Shown piece after piece: positions 21,577-30,575 of a stretch of 64,000 nucleotides of DNA. The DNA lies in NCBI GenBank assembly GCA_963788015.1, contig CAWBEY010000010.1, positions 434,001-498,000 on the forward strand, written 5' to 3'. The stretch comes from JBBRHH01 sp963788015. GTDB taxonomy: Bacteria > Planctomycetota > Phycisphaerae > Tepidisphaerales > Tepidisphaeraceae. Both the position numbers and the translations under genes were made by a program. How positions within the stretch are numbered: the first letter of the stretch is position 1; each line of letters begins with the position of its first letter. A model generated the notes under the pieces. The model had not been told where the DNA came from, did no database searches, and was given only the letters and a program-made list of their open reading frames with translations.

Positions 21577-22885
21577 CTACTCACTTGCCAGATTAATGTC
21601 CGGCCACATCACCAAATCCGGCCCGCACCGCATCACCGCCTTCACTCCCCCATCCTGCGAAATCACAAACGCCACCGCGTCCTCATAGCTGGAGCAAAAC
21701 CGAAACGCCGAGCGGTGCCGCGTGCCGTACTGCTCAATGGGCACGGTGTCGCCGGATTGGCCGCTCACGTCACGCGCAATGCGCACAGTGTTCAGGCTGC
21801 GCGATTCAATCGTCACCTCGCACCCAAATCCCAGCAGCCGAAAGTGATCCGTCATGAGCACCGCCCCATCCACCCCCGTCAGCCCGGCCACGAATTTCAG
21901 GCCGTCCGAAAGCCGGTGCTCGTTCTCCTCAACATCCTCCCGCAGCGCCCGGACCTTGATGTAGTGCATATCAGACCGGGCATCGTAAATGCCTTCCTGA
22001 TCCAGCTCCAGAAAGCGCTGGCTGATCACCAGGCCGCTCACCAGTTCGCCCCAGATGCGCTGGTTGCGGCACGGAAACTTCACGCGAAGGCGATCCACCA
22101 ACCGCGGATCATCGCATTGAAGTGTGTCCGGAACCACCAGCAGCGTGCCGCCATGGCCAAGCTCCTGAATGTGATTGACCACGCCGCTCCAGGCACTGCT
22201 GGAAAGAAGACTTCGCATAGCTTTTCCAGCCATCCTTGGAGAGATCATCCGCGAGCTTCAGATGCTCCACCACCGTGTTTTGCAGCCGCGAACATGCACT
22301 GTCAAAAAAGTTCGAAATCGGGCCCTCTTGAAAAACGCTCCCGGCCGACGGAAGCAGTTGCCCCCGCCGCAGCCGCGCCAGCGTCTGACCCGCCCGCGAA
22401 ATGGTGATGTTCCCCGGCTCCGTGGAAGAGAGCGTGAGAAAGTCTGGAAGCGATGATCGCCCGGGGTCGCGGCGGGTCGATTTCCACCACGGCGATCCGG
22501 TATCCACCAAACCCCACATGCGCAGCGCCCCATCCGTCCCGGCCTCCACTGCAATCACCACGCTCGTCGGATCGGTGGCCGGCGCCAGCCGAAGAATCTC
22601 CCCTTCCAGAAACGCAATAGGACGAACAAATATCAGCGGAGCAAACGGCGGCGCACCGACCGCGGCCGAATCCGCAATGCCGCGCGCCACCTCCTGCGGA
22701 CAGTAGATCATCCGAAATTTTACCTGCCGGTGCTCTTCGGTAAAAAAACTGACGTGATAAACCACCTCAAGCAGCCGCCGAAGCGATTGATCCGATGGAA
22801 GTATGGCAGAGTTTTCACAATCGCGCAGTGATGCCTTGATCTTATGAAGAAGCTGATCGGGATAGATGTACGCGGTGGCGGCCAT
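21577..22885 (-). CDS. DisA_N-type diadenylate cyclase with N-terminal sensor-like domain
   Basis: The C-terminal third contains the two diagnostic DAC motifs, TGVDGAVLMTDHFRLLGFG (DGA) and QYGTRHRSAFRFCSSYEDAV (GTRHRxA), followed by AFVISQDGGVKAV. This supports synthesis of c-di-AMP from two ATP. The N-terminal ~270 residues (YIYPDQLLHKIKASLRDCEN..., FFDSACSRLQNTVVEHL) have no membrane helix and fit the soluble DACNV-type sensor domain described for predicted diadenylate cyclases. An indel lies near 22200. The gene starts 18 bp after the stop of the beta-propeller gene and is followed 40 bp later by the peptidase gene, so a three-gene operon is likely. Confidence 0.78.
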
Positions 22886-22903
22886 GGTAAATGCGCTGGT
22901 GAG

Positions 22904-24340
22904 TCACTCAATCTTGCAAACCACCCGAACGGCCGCAAGCTGCTGGGCGGCCAGCGTGTGCAGGCTTGTGGCCGAGTCGAACACGATGCGGCTGCCCGCA
23001 ATGAAAATATCCACAGGGTCGCTGGGGGCGTCGTCCACCATCACCACGTGCATCATCCCCTGCCGGGCAATGAACGCGACGTGCTTTGAGTCGGGGCTGA
23101 ATACCGGCGTGGTGCTGATGCGGTCCATCGGCTTGCTCTCCTCGCGATCCACCACGATAAACGTGTTTGGCCCGCGCGCTGCGGCATAGGCGATGCGGCT
23201 GGAGTCGGGGCTGAAAGTGATGCTTGAATCCGAAACCATGTCGTATTCCTTGCCCTCCATGCCGTCGATCACCACGACACTTTTGCCGTGCTTGATCAGG
23301 CCAAACGCATAACGTTTGCCGTCGGGGCTGAAATGAATATGGCCGACGTTTTCGCCGTCGTATTCGCGCTCCTCAGCGCCATCGATGACGTACAGGAGCT
23401 TCTTCTTTCGGGTGACCGTGTAGCCGACGTGTTTGGAATCGGGGCTGAAGACCGGAAAGCTAACGGCGTCGTAAGTCTTGCCTTCCTTGCCATCGACGAT
23501 CACAAGCGTGCCGCCCGGAGTTTTGGCCGCGTATGCAATGCGGGCCGAGTCGGCGCTGAAGGTAATGCTCTGGGCGGCGACGGCCGAGTAACCCTTGCCT
23601 TCGACTCCGTCCACGACAAAGTATGACTGCCCGTCGCGTACGACTGTATAGGCCACGCGCTTGGAATCCGGGCTGAACGTCACGCCGATCTCCGCGACCG
23701 AATCGGCCGGCTTTGTAGGCTGGTTGTCGATGACATAAAACTGGCCCGCCCCGTGGGCGGCCGCGTACGCCATGCGCTTCGAATCGGTGCTGAAGCGCGG
23801 CATGTACACGTGCGAATAGCGGTTGCCCTCGGCCCCATTCAGCACCATCAGCCAGTCGCGGGCCGGAATAGAAGTGGGCGATGCGCCAAACAGCGGACGG
23901 GTGGTGGGTTCCGACGAGGCCGAAGCGGCGTACGCCAGCAAGCTGCTGTCGGGGCTGAATTCCAGCGTGGCCGCGTCAATCTCGTAATACGCTTTGCCTT
24001 CGTCGGCGTCGCGCACCACGCGCATGCCTCCCTCGGCCTGCATGACGAAGGCCAACTGCTTGTTGTCGGGGCTGAAGATGGGGCTGGTCGGAACGATCCA
24101 GGAATATTCCTTGCTTGCAACACCGTCGCGCACGAGGAACGACTTGCTCCCCTTGCGGACCAGGAACGCAAGGTGGTTGGAATCGGGACTGACAACAGGG
24201 CGGCCGGAGGTGAGCGCCTCCTTGGGGATCGCACCGAGCGATTGCATGGTGGTGGCAAGGCGGGTTTTGGGCGCCTGGGCCTGGGCCGACACCGATGCGA
24301 GTGTGCAAAAGCCCAGAAGGATGAGGAGGCGGATTTTCAT
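22904..24340 (-). CDS. Secreted PD40/WD40-like beta-propeller protein
   Basis: The start MKIRLLILLGFCTLASVSAQ at 24340 gives a clear signal peptide. At least nine repeats of the form FSPDSKRVAYTV...VVDGxEGKxYD follow (PVVSPDSNHLAFLVRKG, PIFSPDNKQLAFVMQ, ITFSADSARIAYAAK, IHFSPDGKRYAFGL), the TolB/PD40 type with a repeated D-G-x-E-G-K turn. It is probably a periplasmic or surface propeller. The ligand is unknown. It is the first gene of the putative operon with the diadenylate cyclase. The longer open frame upstream is the intergenic tandem repeat and is rejected. Confidence 0.8.
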   Translation of the reverse strand: MKIRLLILLGFCTLASVSAQAQAPKTRLATTMQSLGAIPKEALTSGRPVVSPDSNHLAFLVRKGSKSFLVRDGVASKEYSWIVPTSPIFSPDNKQLAFVMQAEGGMRVVRDADEGKAYYEIDAATLEFSPDSSLLAYAASASSEPTTRPLFGASPTSIPARDWLMVLNGAEGNRYSHVYMPRFSTDSKRMAYAAAHGAGQFYVIDNQPTKPADSVAEIGVTFSPDSKRVAYTVVRDGQSYFVVDGVEGKGYSAVAAQSITFSADSARIAYAAKTPGGTLVIVDGKEGKTYDAVSFPVFSPDSKHVGYTVTRKKKLLYVIDGAEEREYDGENVGHIHFSPDGKRYAFGLIKHGKSVVVIDGMEGKEYDMVSDSSITFSPDSSRIAYAAARGPNTFIVVDREESKPMDRISTTPVFSPDSKHVAFIARQGMMHVVMVDDAPSDPVDIFIAGSRIVFDSATSLHTLAAQQLAAVRVVCKIE

Positions 24341-25485
24341 GTAATTTCCTATAAGTGTCCGTCGCACAACTCTAAGCCGCCTGCTTTTTTTCCGCCAGCC
24401 ACCGGCGGATAAGGGCGAGGCCGCGGGCGAAGGGATGGCGGGGGAGGTGGTTGGAATGGAGGAGTGGAGTGGGCCGGGGGGAGACGCGGCGGTGGAGATG
24501 ATGAACGTGCCCATATGGTTTTTCCCGGTGGTGGCGCGGTGCGGGGCGGCTGCTGGATGGTGGTCGGTTTGGGTGGGTTTTGTGTTGTTGCAATTGAGTT
24601 GCGCGGGGGATTTTGGGTGGGGGGTGAGGATTGACAAGGGTTTAGGCCAAAAGTGGCTTGTAAAAAGCGACACATAACCGACCACCAATCGACCACCAAC
24701 CGACACGTAACCGACCACCAACCGACCACTAACCGACTATCAAACGACACATAACCGACCACCAAACGACGCGTGGCTGGAGACATGAAACTGGAGACTG
24801 GAAACTTGAAAGAGGGGCTGTTGGAGGGGGTGGGTCTTGGGGATTGTTTCATTGATTCATCGGTGCGTTGATTCATTGGAGGAGACGGGGCGGGTGGAGC
24901 GGAGGGATGATGGGCTGGCGGGGGAAGAAGCCGAAGAGGCCGCGGATTTGCATTCGGGGTTTTGGTGGGTGCTGGGATGGGATGCTAGTGGGCATTGGTG
25001 TTCCCCCGGAAGATGCTAAGCTCTTGGTATTGTATGAACGATGTTAAGGGTGTGTCAAGGGAAATGTTTCTTGTGGCCGGGGATTGGCGGGGGTGGGGGA
25101 GTTGAGGGGAATCCGTGGAGAAAAACTGGCCACCGATGGACACAGATGAACAATGATGGAGGGGGGTCTGTCGGATGGATCTGGTGTGGGGGCAGAGGAG
25201 GGGCGGTGGGGCGGAGGTGGCCGGGGCGAGGGGTGGAAGGGAGGGGCGGGGGCGGATGGGGCGGTGGAATTCCAATCCTTAGAAACTTTCAGGCGGAGAC
25301 AGTGCGGTTCTGGCTGGTATGGCAGGTGAAATATGGGAATTAACTCCGACCCACTCCCGACCCCTTAGAAATATCTAAGTTTCCTAAGCTATCAGCTCGG
25401 CTTGGAAGAAGCATTAATTTTTGGTCGGGCTTTTAGCAGTATGGCAATTTCCAATTGCGCTTTCTTTGCTGCAGCTTTGGCACGG
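24341..25485. other. Long G-rich intergenic stretch with repeats
   Basis: About 1.1 kb without a gene I can support. It is unusually G-rich on the plus strand, carries the 11-bp tandem array (24668-24770), a CCGATGAATCAAT family copy (24851-24863, reverse), a short CTTAGA-AATA-TCTAAG hairpin near 25364-25379 and one ACTCCCGACCCCTTAG motif. Open frames on the minus strand across it are proline-rich and look like by-products of composition. A possible very small ORF ending FARGLALIRRWLAEKKQAA (stop near 24372, minus) is left uncalled. Confidence 0.6.
24668..24770. repeat. 11-bp-period tandem array
   Basis: Ten CGAC cores occur at exactly 11-bp spacing (24668, 24679, 24690, 24701, 24712, 24723, 24734, 24745, 24756, 24767). 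The variable 7-mers between them are CACCAAC, ACGTAAC, CACTAAC, TATCAAA, ACATAAC and similar. The period is close to one helical turn. It lies about 330 bp upstream of the beta-propeller/diadenylate cyclase operon start. Confidence 0.9.
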
Positions 25486-26322
25486 TCAGAAATCTTCATG
25501 TCCTGCTTCATCCGCGATCCGGGCAAGTGTCTTCAAAGTCTCGTCTGTTGCCTGTACCAATGGCTGCTGTGTTGGCAACCCACCATCCGTGGCAGCCCAC
25601 TCATCGTGGTAGTCAAACAAGCCATCAATGCAGGCATCTCTCAGACTGTCTTCAGTGGTAGCGTGAATGACGCGATCGTACATCTCGACGACCTCGCGCA
25701 CAGCTCGATACTTCAGCAAGTCCTCTTCACAGACTCCTCGCCGGAGGGTGATCCTGAGGTCTTTGGATAAAAGACGGTGCTCCACAATGGCGAGTGCCTC
25801 TCGCGTGTGTATGTCAGCGAGTACTGCCAGCGCGAAGTTCAGGCTCTCACTGGGCTGGGCCACGGAGTCGAGATAGTTGAGCGCATCCGCTGTCGGGTGC
25901 CGAATGTAACGGAACGCGTAGATCAAGCTATCACGCCGGTCGTTGGTTATTCGGTCCACGCCGCTGTAGAGCTTGCACCTTGTCAAGGTCATCAGCGCCT
26001 CTTGCGAGGCTTTCGTATTCTGTAAGGCGATGCAATCAAGAAGGCGGTCGAGATTTAATCCATACGATGGCTCATCGTCCTCGTCGGTTCGAAGAGCGTT
26101 CAGAAACTCTGCACTCACAAGTTTCTTGACAACGGCGTCAAGAGCCTCGGGAGAGCCCGACTCCACCAGCCTCGCGTTGCGTTCGCACATCTCCTGAGCG
26201 ACCTGCGTCGCATGCTCTAAATGAATGGCGTCGTCTGGCTGCATAGCGGAGGCGGCGCAGATACCGCCAAGGCCAAAAACGGTTGCGAAAAGCGAAAAAA
26301 GTGGTGACCCAAAGTTAATCAT
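25486..26322 (-). CDS. Secreted hypothetical helical-repeat protein
   Basis: 278 aa. The N-terminus INFGSPLFSLFATVFGLGGI with CAASAMQ is signal peptide-like. The rest is helical with short paired helices (SPEALDAVVKKLVSAEFLNA, HPTADALNYLDSVA, TREALAIVEHRLLS) reminiscent of degenerate HEAT or armadillo repeats. No catalytic motif. The frame could extend past the stop at 25486 by an indel (a Lys/Ala-rich tail is readable in the next frame to about 25400), so the C-terminus is uncertain. It lies between repeat-rich intergenic regions and has lower G+C than its neighbours, which could hint at separate origin. Confidence 0.55.
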   Translation of the reverse strand: MINFGSPLFSLFATVFGLGGICAASAMQPDDAIHLEHATQVAQEMCERNARLVESGSPEALDAVVKKLVSAEFLNALRTDEDDEPSYGLNLDRLLDCIALQNTKASQEALMTLTRCKLYSGVDRITNDRRDSLIYAFRYIRHPTADALNYLDSVAQPSESLNFALAVLADIHTREALAIVEHRLLSKDLRITLRRGVCEEDLLKYRAVREVVEMYDRVIHATTEDSLRDACIDGLFDYHDEWAATDGGLPTQQPLVQATDETLKTLARIADEAGHEDF

Positions 26323-26447
26323 TTAATATATCAATTACTCTAAGACTAAGACGGGGTCACAGGTCACAAGCATTATTGCTGCTTTTCGGCCCTTGATGCT
26401 GCTGCCACGGAACTTCATCGGGTTATTCTCGCTTTCTGGCGGGGGTT

Positions 26448-26533
26448 TTGCGAGGGCGGCCGAGGGGCGCAGGGAACTTTCGAGGCGCAGCCGCGGGCGA
26501 TTCTTCTGGTCCAGTCGTCTTGGCCGTAGGGGC
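26448..26533 (+). repeat. Dispersed repeat, copy A
   Basis: Shares with copy B (28299-28387) the order GCGAGGGCGGCCGA, GGGCGCAGG, AACTTTC, GCGCAGCCG, then the uninterrupted ATTCTTCTGGTCCAGTCGTC and TGGCCGTAGGGGC. Same orientation. The two copies flank the HEAT-repeat gene. Confidence 0.85.
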
Positions 26534-26626
26534 CGCGGCGCGGTCGAAATCCACTGCGCCTCGCGTGAGGCGTTTTCGGACAAGGTGTGGGCGTCGCCTC
26601 GCTGCGCGAGGCCGGAGTGCTTCAGG

Positions 26627-26690
26627 ACTTCGCTGCGCTGCGGTCGCGGGTACGCGACAATGCTGCGCATTTCCTTTCGCTTCCTGACGC
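26627..26690 (+). repeat. Dispersed repeat, second family, plus copy
   Basis: Shares GGTCGCGGGTACGC and TTTCCTTTCGCTT, in this order and spacing, with the reverse complement of 44424-44489. Both copies are intergenic. Confidence 0.7.
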
Positions 26691-26794
26691 GGGGTTTGTG
26701 GGGGTGTCAGCGTGATAGCGTGATTATTCAAAAAAGACTCCCGACCCTTTAGGATTTCCGCGTTCCCGACCCTTTAGGCTTTCCCCTTACTTTT

Positions 26795-28129
26795 TTACTT
26801 TCGATCCCATTTCGCCAACACTTCTTTCGCCACAAACACCACGTCCGCATTCTCATCCCCAGCGAGTTTTTCCACCACCGCCCGCTCTTCGCGTGCATCC
26901 AGCGCACCCAGCACGCTCACCACGAACATCCGAATCGAATGATTTGAATCCTGTGCAAGCACCGCGACCGCCGCCGCCTGCTCGTTGGTGCCCAGCACCG
27001 CCAGCGCCCGCAAGGCCGCGAAGCGAACGCCGTCATCCTTGTCCAGCAGCATCCCGGCCACGTCTCTGGCATATTTGCCGGCCCTGAAGGCCCCCAATGT
27101 TTCCAACACCGATTGCCGCACCGAGGTATCCTCATCCTTCATACGCAGCGCGATCGCATCCACCTGCCCGGTCGCATTCATATTCTTCAGCGCCTCCACC
27201 GCCGCCAGTCGGACCCACGCCTCCGCATCCTGCAGCAACCTGGCTACTTCGCCCGCCGAATCGACGGCCTTTAATGACCCCAGTGCCTGCGCCGCCGCAC
27301 GCCGCACGTTGGATATCCGATCGGCCAGTGCCCCTCGAAGCGCATCCTTCGTGACCTCGCCCGCAATATGCCCCATGGTTCCGACGGCAGCCTCGCGAAC
27401 GTGCGCGTCCGCGCTGCACATCAACCTCTTGATCGCTTCGATGCTGTCGGCCGCTTCGGCAACACCAGCGAGCATCTGCAGCGCCACCGTCTGCATCGCC
27501 GGCGCGGCCGAGGCGGCGAGATGTGCTGTCACCATCGACAGCTCTGTCTGATGGTCCCGCGCCGCGGCCTGCTTGTCTCGAAGCAACAGTCCCATCGCCG
27601 TCAGCCCCGCAAGCCGCTCGGTCTCATGATTCGCCGATCGCGCCACCTCGGCTATCCGCGCCACCAGATCATGGCGCCGAAACCGGCCCAGCGCCACCAC
27701 GGCGCGCTCTCGCACCGGGCCATTCGGGTCATCAAGCAGCCGCTCCGCCTGTGGCGCGTACTTCCGTAGATTGTTGTACACCAATCCCTGAATTGCCTCC
27801 TGCCGCACCGCCGCGTCAGCATCCTCAAGCAGCTTCACCGCGAACTCCCCATACACCTCTCTATCAATCGCATACACATACCGGCTGTCTCCGATCCCCA
27901 GAAATTCAAGCTTCTCCGCCGGCGTCTTCAACGTCGCAAAAAATACCTCCACCATCGGCCGCTGCTCGTCCACGGGCCTTTGCTTGAAGCGATCGTTCCC
28001 ATCGCCGCCGGCAAATAAACTCTTCTCAAATTCCAACACACGGTCGCGCTGGCCGGTAGCCTCGGCGCCGCGGACGTTGGCCGTCGCACACACGAACACA
28101 ATCACGAAACGGAAAATCAAGTTGCGCAT
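26795..28129 (-). CDS. Secreted HEAT-repeat protein
   Basis: The start at 28129 (MRNLIFRFVIVFVCATANVR) is preferred because AAGGA lies about 8 bp upstream; it encodes a signal peptide. The mature ~420 residues are a run of roughly 31-residue HEAT/armadillo-type repeats of the PBS-lyase kind: VRERAVVALGRFRRHDLVAR, VREAAVGTMGHIAGEVTKDA, VRRAAAQALGSLKAVDSAGE, VRLAAVEALKNMNATGQVDA, VRQSVLETLGAFRAGKYARD, VRFAALRALAVLGTNEQAAA. It is probably a protein-protein scaffold outside the cytoplasm; the partner is unknown. The frame is intact. It is flanked on both sides by copies of the same intergenic repeat. Confidence 0.82.
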   Translation of the reverse strand: MRNLIFRFVIVFVCATANVRGAEATGQRDRVLEFEKSLFAGGDGNDRFKQRPVDEQRPMVEVFFATLKTPAEKLEFLGIGDSRYVYAIDREVYGEFAVKLLEDADAAVRQEAIQGLVYNNLRKYAPQAERLLDDPNGPVRERAVVALGRFRRHDLVARIAEVARSANHETERLAGLTAMGLLLRDKQAAARDHQTELSMVTAHLAASAAPAMQTVALQMLAGVAEAADSIEAIKRLMCSADAHVREAAVGTMGHIAGEVTKDALRGALADRISNVRRAAAQALGSLKAVDSAGEVARLLQDAEAWVRLAAVEALKNMNATGQVDAIALRMKDEDTSVRQSVLETLGAFRAGKYARDVAGMLLDKDDGVRFAALRALAVLGTNEQAAAVAVLAQDSNHSIRMFVVSVLGALDAREERAVVEKLAGDENADVVFVAKEVLAKWDRK

Positions 28130-28623
28130 GACACACATCCTTCAATAACCCAGCACACGCCAAGTCATACCACGCCGGCCGCTGTTATTGGGAAGAATGG
28201 GCGTAACGGGGGCGTAACAAGATGGGAGAGCAGCCAGACGATCGCGGAACTAAAAAAAGATGGCAAGGCCTCAAGGTCCCCGCTTCGCTGCCATCGTGGT
28301 TTCGCGAGGGCGGCCGATGGGCGCAGGAACTTTCAATGCGCAGCCGGCGGGGGATTCTTCTGGTCCAGTCGTCGTGGCCGTAGGGGCGGTTGGGTGGAGG
28401 ATGCGATGCGTGAATAGAACGGCTGCACGGGCACTCACGAAGCACCCCTCCAAACAGAATTCGCGCACGATCTTCCGCATCAAGAACCGACATCCCGCTC
28501 CGCAAATTCCTAAACTGGTGAGATGGCCCGAGGCGCCGGGAGCTTGTCAAATGCAACCCCTTCCAACGCCTTCCGACAGGAATATCATTCACCCTTTAGC
28601 CTCACAAGCAGGACTCTGCTACA
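28130..28623. other. Intergenic region with repeat copy B
   Basis: About 490 bp with no supported gene, between the divergent HEAT-repeat and ST7-like genes. It contains repeat copy B (28299-28387), and promoters for both genes must lie here. No strong -35/-10 pair was identified by eye. Confidence 0.5.
28299..28387 (+). repeat. Dispersed repeat, copy B
   Basis: Direct-orientation partner of copy A (26448-26533), sharing the 20-nt run ATTCTTCTGGTCCAGTCGTC and flanking blocks. Confidence 0.85.
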
Positions 28624-30575
28624 GTGGATCAGAACATGATGTTCAGCGAACAAGTCGATCGTCTTAACAGGCTTCCGCAGGCCGAGGGGCAGACCTGGCA
28701 AGGGGTGCTGGTGCGGTTTCCGGGGTGGGTTACCGGGGAGAGCGGCGAGCCCTATCGGCCGGTGGTGTTTCTCTGGGGCAACCCTGAAAGCAAGTGGGTG
28801 GCGGCGCCGGCACTGATGCGGCCGGATCAGCTCACGTTTGAAGCCATCCTGAATAGCCTGATTACCGCATGCGAAAAAGGGGATGTCGGTTTTCGGCCGG
28901 CGCGGGTGGAGGTTAAGGATCCGGAGCTGGGGACGTTTTTGCGGGAACCGCTTGGCCGGGCGGATATCCAGGTCGCTCAGCGGATGGAGTTGGCCATCGA
29001 CGAATTCGCGCGCGGGCTGACTGAAAACGTGGCGGCGGATCAGCCTCCGGGTCTGATGTCGGCCAAGGGCGTGGGGGTGGAAGAGGCGGCGCTTACGCCG
29101 AAGCGGCGGCCGCTGTTCCATCATTCGGGGCTGTGGGAGCACCTGATCGATGATGATCTGATTCATGTTGAATCGCCCCATGCGCCGGCAGGCATGGGGT
29201 ATGTGGCGGTGATGGGGGCGGCCGGGATGACCTATGGGCTGTCCTTCGCGGATTCGCCGCAGGCGCGAGATTGGATGATGCAGGGAAATTCCTCCACCGT
29301 GCTCGCGAAGCGATCGTTCTGGTCGCTGACCTATGGGCCGGCGCAGCACATGCCCTTCAGCGATCTGGATCTCTGGGAAGATGAGGCGTTGCCGTTGGAT
29401 GATGCGAGGGCGTATCCGTTTCTGATTCGCTTTGGTCCAGGCGACAAGCTTATGCCGCCATCGGCGGCGGTGTTGCGGTATGTGGAAGGGCTGATGCGCG
29501 TGCTGGCGGTGACGAGCGAAGAGGAGATCGACAAAGGGCGGTGGGAGAAGACGGTGACGACGGGCGGGAGACAGACAACGTACGTGCTGTCACTGCCGGA
29601 TTTGCTGAAGGCGATGGAGGGCAAATCGGCCGGTAATCTGGCATCGCGCGGGCCGCACCTGCAGCGGCGGACCACGGAGCGGGTCATGCTGAACATCCAG
29701 AAAATGATGCAGGGGAAGAATTTCGGAAACGTCGAGGAGATGAACCAATTTTTGGATGCGCACAAAGACGAGGTGAACGAGTTGGAGGCGACTGCCCAGT
29801 CGCCGCTCGAGATGGCGCAGGAGCTGATGTATCAGGCCTTTGATGTGCGGGGCCGGCGGCAGGTGCAATTGGTGCGCGAGCGCTGGCGATCTCGCCGGAT
29901 TGCGCTGATGCGTATGTGATGCTGGCCGAGCGCACCAGTGATCTGGAGAAGGCTCGCGATCTTTATCAGAAAGGGGTGTCGGCCGGAGAGCGGGCATTGG
30001 GCGAGGAAACCTTTAATCAGGATGCCGGACACTTTTGGGGAATTCTCCAGACCCGGCCATACATGCGAGCGCCTGGGTCTCGCGAACACGCTGGAAGAGA
30101 TGGGGGAGTTCAAGTTGGCGGCCGAGCATTATCGGGAGATGCTGCGCCTGAACCCCGGCGACAATCAGGGCGTGCGCTACCTGCTGCTGCCGACCTTATT
30201 GAGGCTGGGAAGGCTTGACGAGGTGCAGCGCCTGTTGGATGACCCGGAGTACGCCGACGACGCCAGCGCCAGTTGGGGGTTTGGCAGGGCGCTTCTGGCC
30301 TTTTCGCGGGAGGGCAATAGTGCATCGGCTCGAAAGCTGCTGACAGAAGCGATGAAGTCAAACAAGCACGTCTCGTCCGTCTTGCTCTCACGGGACGAGT
30401 TGCCGCCGCCGCCAGAATCGTACTCCATGGGCAGTGCCGAAGAAGCAATCATTTATGCCAACGAGCGCAACACGTCTGGCAGGCAATCCCCGGCGCCCTC
30501 GAATGGCTGGGCGCACTCGAACGTGAAAGAAAAAAGGCAGCCGGACAGCGAAAAGGAAAGCGTCGCGGCCAGTGA
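28624..30575 (+). CDS. ST7-like TPR protein (frameshifted)
   Basis: The N-terminal ~380 residues are unique, with two similar halves of unknown fold (WQGVLVRFPGWVTGESGEPY; GLSFADSPQARDWM). The C-terminal part carries TPR helices: LEKARDLYQKGVSAGERALG, then after shifts DAGHFWGILQTRPYMRA, LGLANTLEEMGEFKLAAEHY, REMLRLNPGDNQGVRYLLLP. The GHFWG..TRPYMRA..GLA and LNPGDNQGVRY signatures are those I associate with the eukaryotic ST7 protein and its bacterial homologues. Frameshifts lie near 29885, 30065 and 30467. After the last, the proper end HVWQAIPGALEWLGAL runs to a stop at 30575, one base before the convergent transaldolase stop. The GTG start at 28624 is uncertain; ATG at 28636 is an alternative. 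Confidence 0.68.

Larger units (their letters stand above)
26323..26794. other. Intergenic region with dispersed repeats
   Basis: About 470 bp without a supported gene. It holds repeat copy A (26448-26533), one arm of a long dispersed inverted pair (26627-26690) and two tandem TCCCGACCCTTTAGG motifs (26740-26785). A minus-strand ORF reading MKFRGSSIKGRKAAIMLVTC is readable near 26340-26420 and may be a fragment of a mobile-element-associated segment; this is not certain. Confidence 0.5.

Noticed and set aside
24668..24770. CRISPR array
   Set aside because: Units are 11 bp with no distinct spacers and no cas genes nearby; it is a simple tandem repeat.
24341..24876. Minus-strand open frames with a repeated RLVVGYVS peptide
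   Set aside because: The peptide repeat is simply the translation of the 11-bp DNA array; the rest is proline-rich with no start context.
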